64,000 bases of DNA from Stenocarpella maydis (lineage: Eukaryota; Ascomycota; Sordariomycetes; Diaporthales; Diaporthaceae). The notes under the pieces are model-generated. The model ran no database searches, had not been told where the DNA came from, and was given only the letters and a program-made list of their open reading frames with translations. The translations under genes were made by a program, and so were the position numbers. The stretch lies in NCBI GenBank assembly GCA_002270565.1, contig NQMI01000109.1, positions 94,899 through 158,898 of the forward strand, in the 5' to 3' direction. Shown here one piece after another: positions 12,101 through 22,934 of the stretch; the first letter of the stretch is position 1, and the number at the start of each line of letters is the position of its first letter.

Positions 12101-12839
12101 GAAGAACTGAAGGGCCAGCCAGTCCTAATGGCAGATGTGAGCCACCACCTAGCCATCGGCATTGTCCCAGCTGCCGTCTCGTTTTCCTTGTCGCTAACCA
12201 TGCGTCGACCCTTATCAGGCAATTAATTGGGCAGCTGCTCACAAGGTCGACATCATCAACATCTCTGCCGGCTTCAAGACGTGCCCTCTCGCCCTGCACA
12301 GGGCCGTCCGCGACGCCCACGCCGCCGGGATCCTCATCTTCGCCTCCCCGGGAAACTGGGCACGCTTGTACCCCGTCGCCTTCCCCGCGAGGCTCAGCGG
12401 CGTCACCTGCGTCTTTGCGACGACCGCCGGGCTCATCAACACGGACCAGATCAACCCGGAGCCCCTCCGGCACACGCACAACTTTGCCCTGCTCGGCAGG
12501 GACATTCTGCACCGCGGCGTGCCCTTCGACGGGACGTCTCCCGCCACGGCCATCGCGTCGGGGTTTGCGGCGAGGATATTGGACTTCATCAGACAGCCCG
12601 AGGTCAGGGACCTGGACAACGTGGAGCTGCTGGCAACCAAGGCGGGCATGGCGGCCGTCTTCCAGAAGCTGGCGAACTTGCACCAGGGTTATGATTGCGT
12701 GCATCCGGGAAGGATTGGTGCCTTGAACTGGGACGAAAGCAAAGATGACGATGAGGCGGAAAGGAAGAAGAAACGCAGAAGGGCAGTGATGAAGTTGCTT
12801 GTGGCCGTGTTGTACGACATGTGCAGTATTGAGAGATGA
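9124..12839 (+). CDS. Intracellular subtilisin-like serine protease (S8) with large N-terminal region; HET-Q2-like candidate
   Basis: Exons 9124-9527, 9579-9919, 9972-10106, 10169-10316, 10399-10670, 10728-10910, 10966-11065, 11142-11284, 11370-11565, 11686-12136 and 12219-12839 join in phase to 997 codons. Most introns are 50-120 bp with GT-AG ends; the donor at 10911 (GTTCGG) is weak. The catalytic triad is visible: Asp about 685 (VIDTGF), His about 749 (DTHGT) and Ser about 898 (GTSPATAIASG), with Asn in the oxyanion-region motif SPGNW. There is no signal peptide or pro-domain, so a cytosolic enzyme is expected. Residues 1-640 include a part resembling the DUF7580-type N-terminal domain of fungal STAND/het-related proteins (about 110-260) and a further unassigned domain. 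Fungal S8 proteins of this kind cleave linked gasdermin-like proteins; the candidate partner lies at 16668-17734. The protease domain is certain; the HET-Q2 role is inferred. Confidence 0.85.
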
Positions 12840-12886
12840 GGTAAATCTGAACTAGGATGTTTTGTTCCTGATCAGATCACAAACAT

Positions 12887-12894
12887 NNNNNNNN
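12887..12894. other. Assembly gap (8 N)
   Basis: Eight Ns just after the protease stop codon. The true distance to the following repeat is unknown. Confidence 0.95.
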
Positions 12895-15845
12895 GTAAAG
12901 ACCCTTGCCTCTACCCTTAAGATTGTATATCTTAATATTTATTATAAAGGCCTTGTAAAGCGATAATTTATAGACCTAGTTTTATAAAAGGATTGTATTC
13001 GGCTGGAAATAAGTGTAGATGCCCTCTTTATGGATAGGAGGAGGATTGTATGTTTTGAAGACCCTAATGATAAAAGGCGATTGCTCCCTACCCTTTCCCT
13101 TCTCTTCTTAGCTTGGTTAAGGAGGAGAAGATATAGTGATGGTGAAGTTTATCTGATTAGAGAGGCTTAATAGTTTAATAATGAGATTAATAATTAATAG
13201 TTAATAATGCTGTTGGGGGGAAGTTAAAGAAAAGGATTAGTAGGGGAAAAGCGACTTTAAATATGAAAAGTTGGAGAGGGGAGCTCTTATCAGAAGCATT
13301 TAAAGTAGTAAAGGTTGCTACCTAGCAGAAAAGGGAAGGAAGTTGAGTGATTTACTAGCTTAAGTGATTCACCCATCTTGAGGCTCCCCTTTTAATAAAA
13401 GCCTACCTTTTTGCTATAACCTCTAACCCAACTACTTCTTCTATAACTACTATACCTTGGCTGATCTCTAATTAGCGCAGCATAACTTGCATCATTAAGA
13501 CTTAAAAGCTGCTGTAACCATTAACCTCTACCCTTAAAACTTATCACCTCCCCTCCATTACTTAATTTCTCCTTGCCTTAGCACCCTTTTCTCTTGGTCT
13601 GACTGATTAGAAAGATGTCTTCCTTAAGCCAGCAAACGATAAAGAAAGGTGAGGGAAAGAAGAAGGGATCCCCATTAATCTAGTTCACAGCTATTAACAG
13701 TCCAAAAGGCCAAGTCAGCCCCATAAATGATCCCAACACCCCCGTGCCTACTATCAAGTACCCAGACCCTTCTGATCAGGTTAGCCTCAAAGCATGACTT
13801 TCAGCATTACCCTTTATCACGAATTTTAATGATATTAACCCTATATAGCAGCTAAGATTTCCCAACCCATGCAATATCTGCAATTAAGGAAACTAGGATC
13901 ATAGAGCTAGTATAGATCTAATAAAAGACCCGTTTAAAACTAGAATCCTTAATAATAGGTTAGCACTCTCTCAAGCTTTTAATATATCAGACCTTTTAAT
14001 ACAACCACCATTCTTTCAGAACTAAAAATAAGGGCACAGTGATCATGCGTAGTAGGTAATAGATATATATTTTAAGGGCATTAATCCCTATCCTCAGTTT
14101 AGAGACCCCCCTAGGCAGAAGAACCTATTTAGCACTTACTATAGTAACTTCCTTATGACCCTTTATAATGCAGAAGGTCTCCTAACTCAAGAAGCATGCC
14201 TATATACTAATCATATTCTAGGGCTTATTAATTAGCAGCTGATTAATTTTAGCAACCTAGTCTTTATAGTGCCCATAACCTATAATATTAATGGAGAACC
14301 CCCCAGATCATAGAGATACCACTCACTAAAGGACAGCCAGAGGTTCATCATTCAAGTTATGCATACCCCAGGCCATTAGGTATTAAGCATCTTCAATAGG
14401 GATACCAAATGACTCAGTATAATTAATACTCATCCTGATCGGAGAACTTGTGATAGGATGTACCCCTGTATAAGGGACTGTATTGCATACTTCCTTACCC
14501 TTGGGCTACCTGAAGGATTCTCAAAACAGGCATGCATGGCGATCCAAGTAAAGGTCACGCTACAGCTGGGATCAACTGCCTGTAGACTCCTTGTGGCTAC
14601 CTATGTTGCCTTTTTCTTTCGGGAGAATTGTGGAAAGAATGGCTAGGAGTTTGGAGACTGGATTAAGACCAGGCTGCTTGAATCCGCCCCTTCTGGCTTA
14701 CCCGCTAAGAAAGCCTTAGCTCTTATCTGGGGTTTTACTATCCGATTAGAAATTAATGAATCCAGGCATCCGATTAGGGGCATTCAGAATACTCTAGTTA
14801 TTAGCTATAATAAGTATAAGAGGCTTATAGCAGGAAAGAATGTTATATACTCTCAAGCTGATATCTTAGGGATGAATAAGGGGGAGACTAAGTATTGCGC
14901 TATACCTGGTATGGGATTAAAACCGGGATAAAATCTGCTAGGCTTCCTTATAGCAAGATTTAATAAGGCTGATCTTTTAAGGCCTACTAATATCCGGACT
15001 TCCAGATCAAGCAAAACTCCTATTACCCCTAATAGCTTAAAGAACCGGCCACCTATCCTAACATCTAAGATACCTAATGTGGCTATAAAGGATCTAATTA
15101 TGATATTTGGGCTTGGACTTTATAAGGACTCATCCAAGACACCTGAGCCTCTACCTTAGGCAGATGGGGTATGGACATATGGAGAAGATAGTCTTGGGAT
15201 ACTAAGTGAAGCGAGAACTGCTCTACAGACGCCTAATCGGAGCAGGGCTGGAATGCTATAGGGTGACCCTATTAAACTTCTCTTGTAGCAGATATTAGAG
15301 GCAAGTATTAGGAATATATCCCTAGGAGGAAATATAAATATAGGTGGGATGACCCCTAAGCAATCAGGTATCTTAAGGTCTTTATTATTATCTCTGTTCT
15401 TTATTCTGGCTATGCTGCTATTATATTGCCCATCGCCTGCTGTGATAAGAATTATAATGATTTAGGAGTATAACTAGAATGTAAGTAAGTGGGTAGGAAT
15501 TGAGGAAGCAAATTGCTGGGTTCCTATACCGGCAATTAGTAACAGCTATTAATCCTAAGCTTATAAAAAGGCGGCTGAGCGAGAGGAGAAGGATTGCAGA
15601 CTAAATGTGCTACAGCAGAACAAGAGTAGGGATAAGCGGGCTAGGAATTAAGAGCTATAAAGGGTCCAATAGAGCTGAATTTAGGTGGCTTATCTGATTA
15701 GAGGAGGAAAGTAATTTTGGTTGTTTTAAGCGGACTATTACTTGTTCTTTATAATGGTCTAGAGAGGGGTGTGTTCTGGGGTCTAGGGAAACCGGCATGT
15801 TTTGGAATCTAGAGGAAAACCAGCCTTAGTATTCCCCCCCCCCCT
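12895..15845 (+). mobile_element. RIP-inactivated repeat element between protease and gasdermin-like genes
   Basis: AT-rich DNA begins right after the gap. It contains the long TAG/TAA-broken frame at 13615-15679 and ends near a tail shared in inverted orientation with 1904-1964. No terminal repeats could be paired because the left edge is at the gap. Its stop pattern and repeat sharing show a transposable element. Confidence 0.6.
13615..15679 (+). pseudogene. Ulp1/C48-like cysteine protease ORF of a transposon, RIP-stopped
   Basis: From ATG 13615 one frame of about 690 codons runs with stops only at TAG/TAA positions expected from CAG, CAA or TGG. In the middle is a Ulp1-like catalytic layout: PGH followed by a stop where Trp is expected (about 14377), then VLSIFN and SIINTHPDR (about 14380-14445), and LQLGSTAC (about 14560-14583). 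This gives His, Asn/Asp, Gln and Cys in order. After the Cys an AGA codon replaces the expected Gly codon GGA, a G-to-A change. The C-terminus is Lys/Glu-rich and helical. Ulp1-like domains travel with several eukaryotic DNA transposons; no transposase domain was identified here. Confidence 0.55.
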
Positions 15846-16667
15846 CCCGGATATAAAAAAAAGGCTGTGACGGACCCTGAATAAAATTATATACGCTCAA
15901 ACGCTCAGTATTCAACATGGATATAGTTTTAATAATGGTTCTTTTCGACATATAATAGCCTATCACTAAGAAAATACAGCCAGTCTCATCACGAGACTGG
16001 TTGAGTCTGAACTAGATGTGCATGATCAGACACATGTGCAAGTTCACTCTTTGCAAGCCAGCCGGGACTGAGTCCCATACTTTATACGTACCTATATACT
16101 ATAACGTAATATATGATAATTAGCCTTGATTATTAAATCAACAGTCCCGACTTTTTACCTAATATTAGAAATTGTCATGATATACTAAAGGGGTAGGAGG
16201 GGGGTGCCTTAGGTTGTGGCGTCACACTTTGAAGTTACACAACAAAAATAATAATAATAATATATAAAATTATTTCATCATGAAACCCTTTAAAGCACCT
16301 CTATAAATGCTGCTATCGTAGAGGAATCAGCCAGCGGCGTAACCGTTGCCATAGGTATCAATGTAGACCGGATCGGGCATCGCTAAGCGCGAGCCCGTGT
16401 ATAAGATATATCCTGATAGCGTATGAGAAAATCAATTCAGCTTGATCCGCATCAATTTGGAAGTGGGAACCGGATGCTACGTGAGCATGCGGTCTGATGC
16501 TACTGCAGAATCATCTTCAGGACCATATACGAAGGCTCGGTCGTAGTCAGGGCCACGGCTTGGTCTGAATACCTAGGTGGTCTCTGCAACAGTGCAAGCT
16601 TCCATATCAGGCGAGATCGTGTGCTGGGCCTTTTAAATTGTCTGGACCGGCTTTGTTTGTTGACGAC
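15846..16667. other. Intergenic, no gene recognised
   Basis: Contains a C-run (about 15835-15846), a moderately AT-rich stretch and then unique-looking DNA downstream of the gasdermin-like stop. No supported coding region or RNA gene was seen. Confidence 0.5.
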
Positions 16668-17734
16668 TCAGGCCTCCGACACCATCAGCTTCCCTATTTG
16701 CAGCCCGAGAGCCTCTTCAGCAGCAGCCCCAAACGGAACCCGCTGCCAGTGCTGCTGCTGGCCTTCATCGTCATCATCAATAATGGCTAAGCCAGCCTCC
16801 TCATCTTCAATGACCTTGAAACGGTCCAGGCCCTCGGCGGCCACAGTATGATAGACATCAAGGTCCTCTGCCTCTGCGGCAAAGGTAGCACGCGAGGTGT
16901 AGGTGTCGAGGGTCCAGTCATTCATCAGCCGCCCCTTATGGACCTTGGCAAGGCGGACTGCCCAGATAAAGTCCGACTTGAGCTCACCCCCAAATTTCTG
17001 GACATGGCCGCGAGACACATTGGTATTGGCGCTGCCAAATGCAACAGTGGGTATTTCACTTTGTTTAACATGATTAACTTCCGTTTCTTCAGATGTAGGA
17101 GACGCAACAAGAAACAAGAAGAATGTACGCACAGTTCAGTCTGGCCCTTGACCGTGGTCTTGTCCGAGACTGCAGTTGTCTTCTTACCATGCCTTGCAAC
17201 CTTGACCCCCGTGACCATGAACATGGACCATCCCTTCTTACCCTCTACCTCCTTGGCCAGTTTCTTCTTCTCCCCCTCCCCGCCGGCTACCTTCGCCTTC
17301 AAAGCCTCCACTTGCTCACCCAGCTTCTCCCCCTCCAGGCAGTCCGCCACGTAGCTCTTATCCGGCTGGCAGATGTACGTGTCCAGCCTGTCGTACTCCT
17401 CCCAGTTCTTGACGCTCTTCTGGAAGATAACCTGGATACTGGCCTTGATTACCAGGCCCATGAGCGCAGCAATGGGAGCCCCGCCGCCGAGCCCGCCGCC
17501 CGTCGTGGCCGAGTCGGCGTCGTGCCACTTAAAATGCAGAGACTCTGTCGGATAGACGGGCATGTTGGATGGGAACTCCTCGATCTCGCCCCCGTTAAGG
17601 ACGAAGTCGAGGCGCTTGAGCGACGAGATGAAGTGGCCTAGGCAGAGCGGGGCTGTCTCTCGCCCGGTGCCCATGGCAGCTTCATCTTCGGGAGGATAGT
17701 GGGTCTGCCGGAGCTTGAACCAGACTTTTTCCAT
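16668..17734 (-). CDS. Gasdermin-like pore-forming protein candidate (HET-Q1/RCD-1-type)
   Basis: Exon 1 is 17734-17133 and exon 2 is 17058-16668. The 74-bp GT-AG intron (GTGCGT donor, CAAAG acceptor) is the only in-phase solution I found and gives 330 aa. The layout follows the fungal gasdermin-like family: N-terminal WFKLRQTHYPPE, then LGHFI..LKRLDFVLN, a Gly/Ala-rich hydrophobic hairpin region (about 75-100), SVFMITG-like SMFMVTGVKVARHG, and SDFIWAVRLAKVHKGRL followed by SRATF at about residue 260. About 70 acidic residues follow and would be the regulatory tail removed on activation. There is no signal peptide. The family assignment is from memory of the pattern; the alternative is a conserved fungal protein of unknown function. 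It lies convergent to the S8 protease and shares a promoter with the VIT-vWA gene. Confidence 0.55.
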
Positions 17735-17934
17735 TGCTCAGCTGAGTTTAAGCGCTCAGTATATCGGTTCGGGTGGGTTGTGCGCGCCCGCTGCGTGGCT
17801 TCTCTTTTGCAGTTCAGTGATTGAAAAATCTCTAACAACACCACAGATTCTGTATCGCCTTGGACATCCATGGGTTCGCGTGAAAAATTGTGAGCAGAGC
17901 CTCTCGGTTATCTCCTGGAGCGGCGTGAGACGTA

Positions 17935-17985
17935 GCATGCAGGCAGTGAAACGTGGCATGCAGGAAATGAGCTACAGCATGCAGG
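17935..17985. repeat. GCATGCAGG repeated three times at 21-bp spacing
   Basis: GCATGCAGG occurs at 17935-17943, 17956-17964 and 17977-17985, exactly 21 bp apart (two helical turns). Its palindromic GCATGC core and strict spacing suggest cooperative protein-binding sites. Confidence 0.6.
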
Positions 17986-18097
17986 CAAAAGCCTAGCTGA
18001 GGCTGACATGCATCATTTCGGAATTCTCGGTTAAATGTTAAGAAAATTGCATTCGCTCCGTACATATGCATGTCCCGGGTGGTTCCTCTTCGACGAG

Positions 18098-18104
18098 TAT
18101 AAAA
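18098..18104 (+). promoter_or_regulatory. TATA box (TATAAAA)
   Basis: Perfect TATAAAA about 150 bp upstream of the ATG at 18256, suitably placed for the VIT-vWA transcript. Confidence 0.5.
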
Positions 18105-18255
18105 GCCGAGTTCGTAGACAAGTCAGCACTGGCCGATCCAGCCGGCTGCTGCTTCGCGCAGACCCACTGTTAGTGGCGAAGAACAACGAATACGGCGCTT
18201 GACATTTGCTTCCTGATTCTCTGTCTTCGAGGCTCTGGCTGTTCAAAGAGCCAAC

Positions 18256-21200
18256 ATGAGTCGACGCCTCCGGGTTGAGCGACTGCCCTCCGGGGTGCAC
18301 TTCCCGGCCACGAGCCAGAAGCGGATCTACGATCCGAACAAACAAGTGGTCAAGGCGAAGGTCAAGCAATTTTCAAGAAACACCCAGCTCGCCAGCTCAG
18401 AAAAATATGAAGCCAAATGGGTCCCAAACATCCAGGGGGAGGCATACGATGGCGAAGGAGTCGCTTTTTCACCCTACTACCCAGTCTTCACGATAATGCC
18501 TCCTAAAATTCATCAAATAGGTCAACCTTATTCAACCACGACGCCAAATCCACCTCCGCCGGAGCCTGTAACGCTCTGTCTGCCCCTCTTGAGCGTTTCC
18601 GTGCACGTGCAGGTTGACGGCACCGTCGCTCGCACCACGCTCGTCCAAAAATTCACCAACAAAGCCGACGAGCTCATCCCCAAGGCCACGTACACTTTTC
18701 CGCTATACTCGGGCGCCGTCGTGACATCTTTCCAATACAAAGTCGATGGGAAGACCCTCATCGGAGAGGTTAGGCCTAAAAAGGAGGCCAGGAGCGAATT
18801 TAACAATGCGGTCGAGAAGAAGAAGGCAGCGGCGCTTGTGGAGGAGCAGACGCCCGAGATTTTCGAGACATTGTTAGGCAACATCTCGGCCAACGCAGAA
18901 GTGGAGGTACACATCACTTACGTGAGCGAGCTGCGCGTCGCCATGGTTGACCATGATGGCACGGGGAGGGACCTCGATGTCGTGATACCCATGTCCATCG
19001 CTCCGAGATACCGCCCTCTTCAGAGCGAAGCCAACGACGCCAACGACGCCGAGTTTGAGGGACCTCTCGAGTTTGACAAGAACGGGCTCGTCATCGACAT
19101 TGAGGTGAACGACAACGGCACAATCCTCGACATGCAGTCGCCGACTCATGGACGCGCAGTCGAAATCAAAGACAACGTCACGGCCAAGACGGTCGTAGTA
19201 TCGACACCCGACCAACTATTTGGAAGCGACTCGAAGCCAGCCGGAACACAGCGCGTCGCTTCGTACAATTCCGACGCTGTTCTCGATGGGGACTTCATAC
19301 TGACCATCTCGGTGAGGCCGGAGTACGTGCTGCGGTCCCGTGCCGTCCTCTCGCCCCCCAACGACCACGGGCACGCCGCGCTCATGATCAGCATCAAGCC
19401 GAGCGACATGTTCGAGTACGACTACCGGCCAGACACATTCAACGGCGAGGTCATCTTCGTCCTCGACCGCTCCGGGTCCATGGGCGAGAGCTTCCAGACG
19501 CCACTCGTGAGGCGTGGCTCTGTGACCAAGATCGGCACGCTCCGCGCCGCCCTGCCCCTGGCCCTGAGCAGCCTGCCTCCAGACTGCGCCTTCAACTTCA
19601 TCTCATTCGGGTCAGACAGGGAGCTCATGTGGGAGGAGTCGAGGCCGTACTCAAAAGACGCCGTAAAGTACGCGAAGGACTACATCAGGACGGTAAAGGC
19701 AAACATGGGCGGCACAGAGCTGCTGCTCGCGATGCAGGACGCCGTGGAGTCGCGGTCAGAAACCAGATCATCCACCCAGATCATCGTCATCACGGACGGC
19801 GAGGTGGATGACTTGGGCATCACGGACTTTGTGCTCCAGACGCGCAGGGACTGCGGGGACAGGGTCCGCTTCTTCGCGCTCGGGATCGGCGACGAGGTCT
19901 CGCACCTCCTCGTCGAGAGCATAGGCGAGTTCGGCGGCGGGTACGGTGAGGTTGTCAACCTCGCGGCCAAGCCCCAGTGGCAGGACCGGCTGGGCCGCAT
20001 GCTGCGCCTCGGCGTCACGCACAGCAGCTGGGACGTCGACATCAGCCTCGGCCCCGGCTTCCAGAGGCGGAGCCTGCTCGACTACCGCATCCCCGAGGAG
20101 CCGCGGAAGACACAGATGAATGCCGTCCCCTACATCCAAGCGCCCTACCCTGCCCCATATTTCCACCCCTTCACCTTCCACTCCGTCTTCTTCCTTCTTG
20201 ATATCGGCTCCAGGCCCCCGCCCGGGGAGGTGACCCTGACCCCTAAGAACACGACCTCCAGATCCGCCCGCCCTCACCCCCTTGACATCCAGCCGGCTTG
20301 GACAGACCACACCACCATCCACCACCTCGCCGTGAAGGCGCTCCTTGACTCCCTCCAGTCCGAAGTCGCCCAGGCCGACCCCGAGCCGGCGGTGAGCAAT
20401 CTGGCCCGTGAGAATGCCGAGTCCCTCGGCAAGATGTACACTATCGCTAGCAAGTGGACGAGCTTCGTGGCCGTGGACAGGGCAGCCGATAAGGTCATGG
20501 ATGAAATCAGCATCGACAAGGCAGACATGCTAGCCATCGACCTCGCGGCGATGCAGGTTATATCGGAGGAGCAGGGCGGGTTCTTGCCCTTCCCCTATTC
20601 AGTTGATATTCCGCGGAATCCAACTGCATTAAAAGCATTACAACACCTCTGGACGAGATCGTCTGAAAAGTTCAGGCATGGGCGAAGCAGGTCACGGTCT
20701 CGGAGCCAGGAGGAGAGGGAGGAGATGCAGATTATATCGGAGGAGCAGCGCGGGTTCTCGCCCTTCCCAGGTGCTGGTGCAGCTTCGGCTTCTATGCGGA
20801 ATCCATCACCTGACTCTAAGGTGAGTTCGCATCATGAGCGACGCGCGAAAAGGGCTGTCGCTTCAAAGAGCGGCGTGCAAATTGATTCCGTGCTCGATAC
20901 AGAGCTTGATTTTGAGTCGTCGACTAGTAGTGAGAGTAGTAGAGACACAAGTAGAGAGCGGCGCGTTAGTGACACATCGGAGGCGCGGAAGGAGGAGGTA
21001 AAAAGAGTGATGGACGTGTCACGAAACTCGAGCAGAGAGAGGATCCAGGACAGTGTGTCGAAGGGACGGGAACGGGGAGAGCAAAGGGATCGGCCTGATG
21101 TACCGGTAATGGGCGAGGAGGGAGCCCTGAACCTCCATGCTGAATCTGTGGAGGAGAAAGCTAAAGGTGGTGTGAGAAACACGGAGACCCTTGAAGCGGG

Positions 21201-22582
21201 TAAGAGCGAATTTTCCAGCATCTATCGCTAACCCATCTTACGGTAATGGCAGAGCTGACAGATATGCAGAGCCATCAAAAGAAACTGAGGTAGGAGAGGA
21301 GCCCTACGCCAGCGAGAAACTCGACACCGTCAAAGCCGAAGTCGCCCAAGACCCCGGATTCGACATGGAAACCGAGACTCAGCCTCTTATTGTAGACTTT
21401 CAGCGCTCGTCCGGCAGCCTTGCCGACGCAGATGGATCTGGCTGTCTTTCTCTCCCAGTGACGCCTCCTATCGACGACAGACTTGACGAGTGTACGCCAT
21501 GGCAGCCATCTATGGAGGACGAGAGGCCATTGGGGACGGCAGAAACACCAATCGCAAGTCTTGCCCGTCGAAGAATACTTGCATTCGTCAATGAGGACGA
21601 GGACGAGGAGGGCTCCTATGGAGATGATTCCAAAACCTACTCCGAATATTGGAGCGGAAGCATCGACGACGACGAGTATGAGGATGACGAATCCATCACG
21701 GATCGAGATCCCACATCCAACGCCGTTGACTGGAAGGAAGCCGTGGAGGCCCAGTTGGAGGGGCCAAGCGGGTTGTTCGAGTTCCCTGCCGATTTGGCTT
21801 GTTCCGATGTCGACGGCTCTATCCCGTCGGCAAGGGAGAGGCTGTACACGCACTTCTGCCCTGGTCTCGTGCCAAAACTCAAAAGATTGCTCTCGATGTT
21901 CACAGGGGACCCAAGGACTACAGCAGGGCTAGAGTTGTCGGAAGAAACGAAGGGACGGATCGTCGATACGCTGCTCATGATGCATTACTTCAAGATCCAC
22001 ATGCCCCACGACCGGAATCTGTGGGACATGGTGGTGGACAAGGCCGATCGGGCCGTGGCCGAAACGCTAGATCCGCCGGCGGAGCAGCAGACCACCGACC
22101 GGGCCACGGGGAAAGAAGCCGAGCCAGAGGAGGAGGAGGAGGCCGCTGCCCGGGAACAGGCGGCGTCCAGAACCAAGGAGGGATCGGAAGCAGACCCGTC
22201 AGAGGGCCGCGGAGACACGCCCAAAGCGGAAGCCCTCCTCGACACCCTGGCCAGCATCATTAGCTCCTCCGCCCAGCACGCACACTACCTCCCCAATGAA
22301 CAACACCCCCCCTCCGACGCGGACGAGTCCCAGCCCGGTCCGTTCCCACCTTCCGCCCTCCTCAAGGTCTGCCTTGCCTGCGACACCGCAGCAGCACTGA
22401 GCTCCGCGCCCGCCCGCGGCGGAGAAGGTAGTTCGCAACTCTCTTGTCCCTTCGATGGCTGTGGGTCGTCCAACAGGGCATGGGATTCATGGGAGGAGCT
22501 GTGGGATCACCAACTTGCGGATGGCCATGTCGTGTGCCGGGAGAGGGAGTGGATGGGCAATCTGCAGGATGAGTTTGAGTAG
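18256..22582 (+). CDS. VIT and von Willebrand A domain protein with C2H2-like C-terminus
   Basis: Exons 18256-21199 and 21255-22582 (55-bp intron, GTAAGA...CAGAG) join in phase to 1423 aa. Residues about 100-225 form a VIT domain (LPLLSVSVHVQVDGTVARTT; LIGEVRPKKEARSEF). A vWA domain starts near 395 with a complete MIDAS motif DRSGS (FVLDRSGSMGE). A conserved helical part follows near 680-760 (LAVKALLDSL, WTSFVAVDR). The rest is Ser/Arg- and Asp/Glu-rich and probably disordered. The last 40 residues hold CPFDGCGSS...WDHQLADGH, spaced like a C2H2 zinc finger. With no signal peptide, an intracellular scaffold or metal-dependent adhesion role is likely. Fungal VIT-vWA proteins have no settled function. 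The exon 2 linkage is inferred from splice phase. Confidence 0.85.
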
Positions 22583-22934
22583 GGAGGACGTTGCCATTTC
22601 ACGCTACCCTAACCCTTTTGAATTCTTGGCCCTAACCCTCTCAACTCCCAACCTCAGTAGGCTTTCGGCACACCCAGTGGGCTTTCAGCATAAGTACCTA
22701 AGTACCTAGTAGGCTTTTAGCACACCCAAAAGAAGACCCTTATTAATATCGCATGAACCAAACTCGTCTCGACACACCTCGCGACTCAATCACAACGACT
22801 TTATGATACTGCCCGCAAGCCTTAAATACAGCGACAAAGGATCTCAACTACCAATGCCCTTTCATGGGAGGCCTACTCCGTCTCAGGCCTTCTAATCACC
22901 AGCGCCGCAGACCGGACTGCGAGGGGCATCTCGG
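22583..22934. other. Intergenic with short degenerate repeats
   Basis: Between two plus-strand genes. Around 22660-22730 a GTAGGCTTTCGGCACACCCA-like phrase occurs about three times in degenerate form. No gene seen. Confidence 0.5.

Larger units (their letters stand above)
17735..18255. promoter_or_regulatory. Divergent promoter between gasdermin-like and VIT-vWA genes
   Basis: A 521-bp region separates two outward-facing start codons. It holds a TATA box for the right-hand gene (18098-18104) and a three-unit 21-bp repeat (17935-17985). Co-regulation is possible but inferred. Confidence 0.6.

Noticed and set aside
12036..12704. 222-codon minus-strand ORF over the protease exons
   Set aside because: Shadow of the S8 coding exon; repetitive Gly/Arg composition with no motif.
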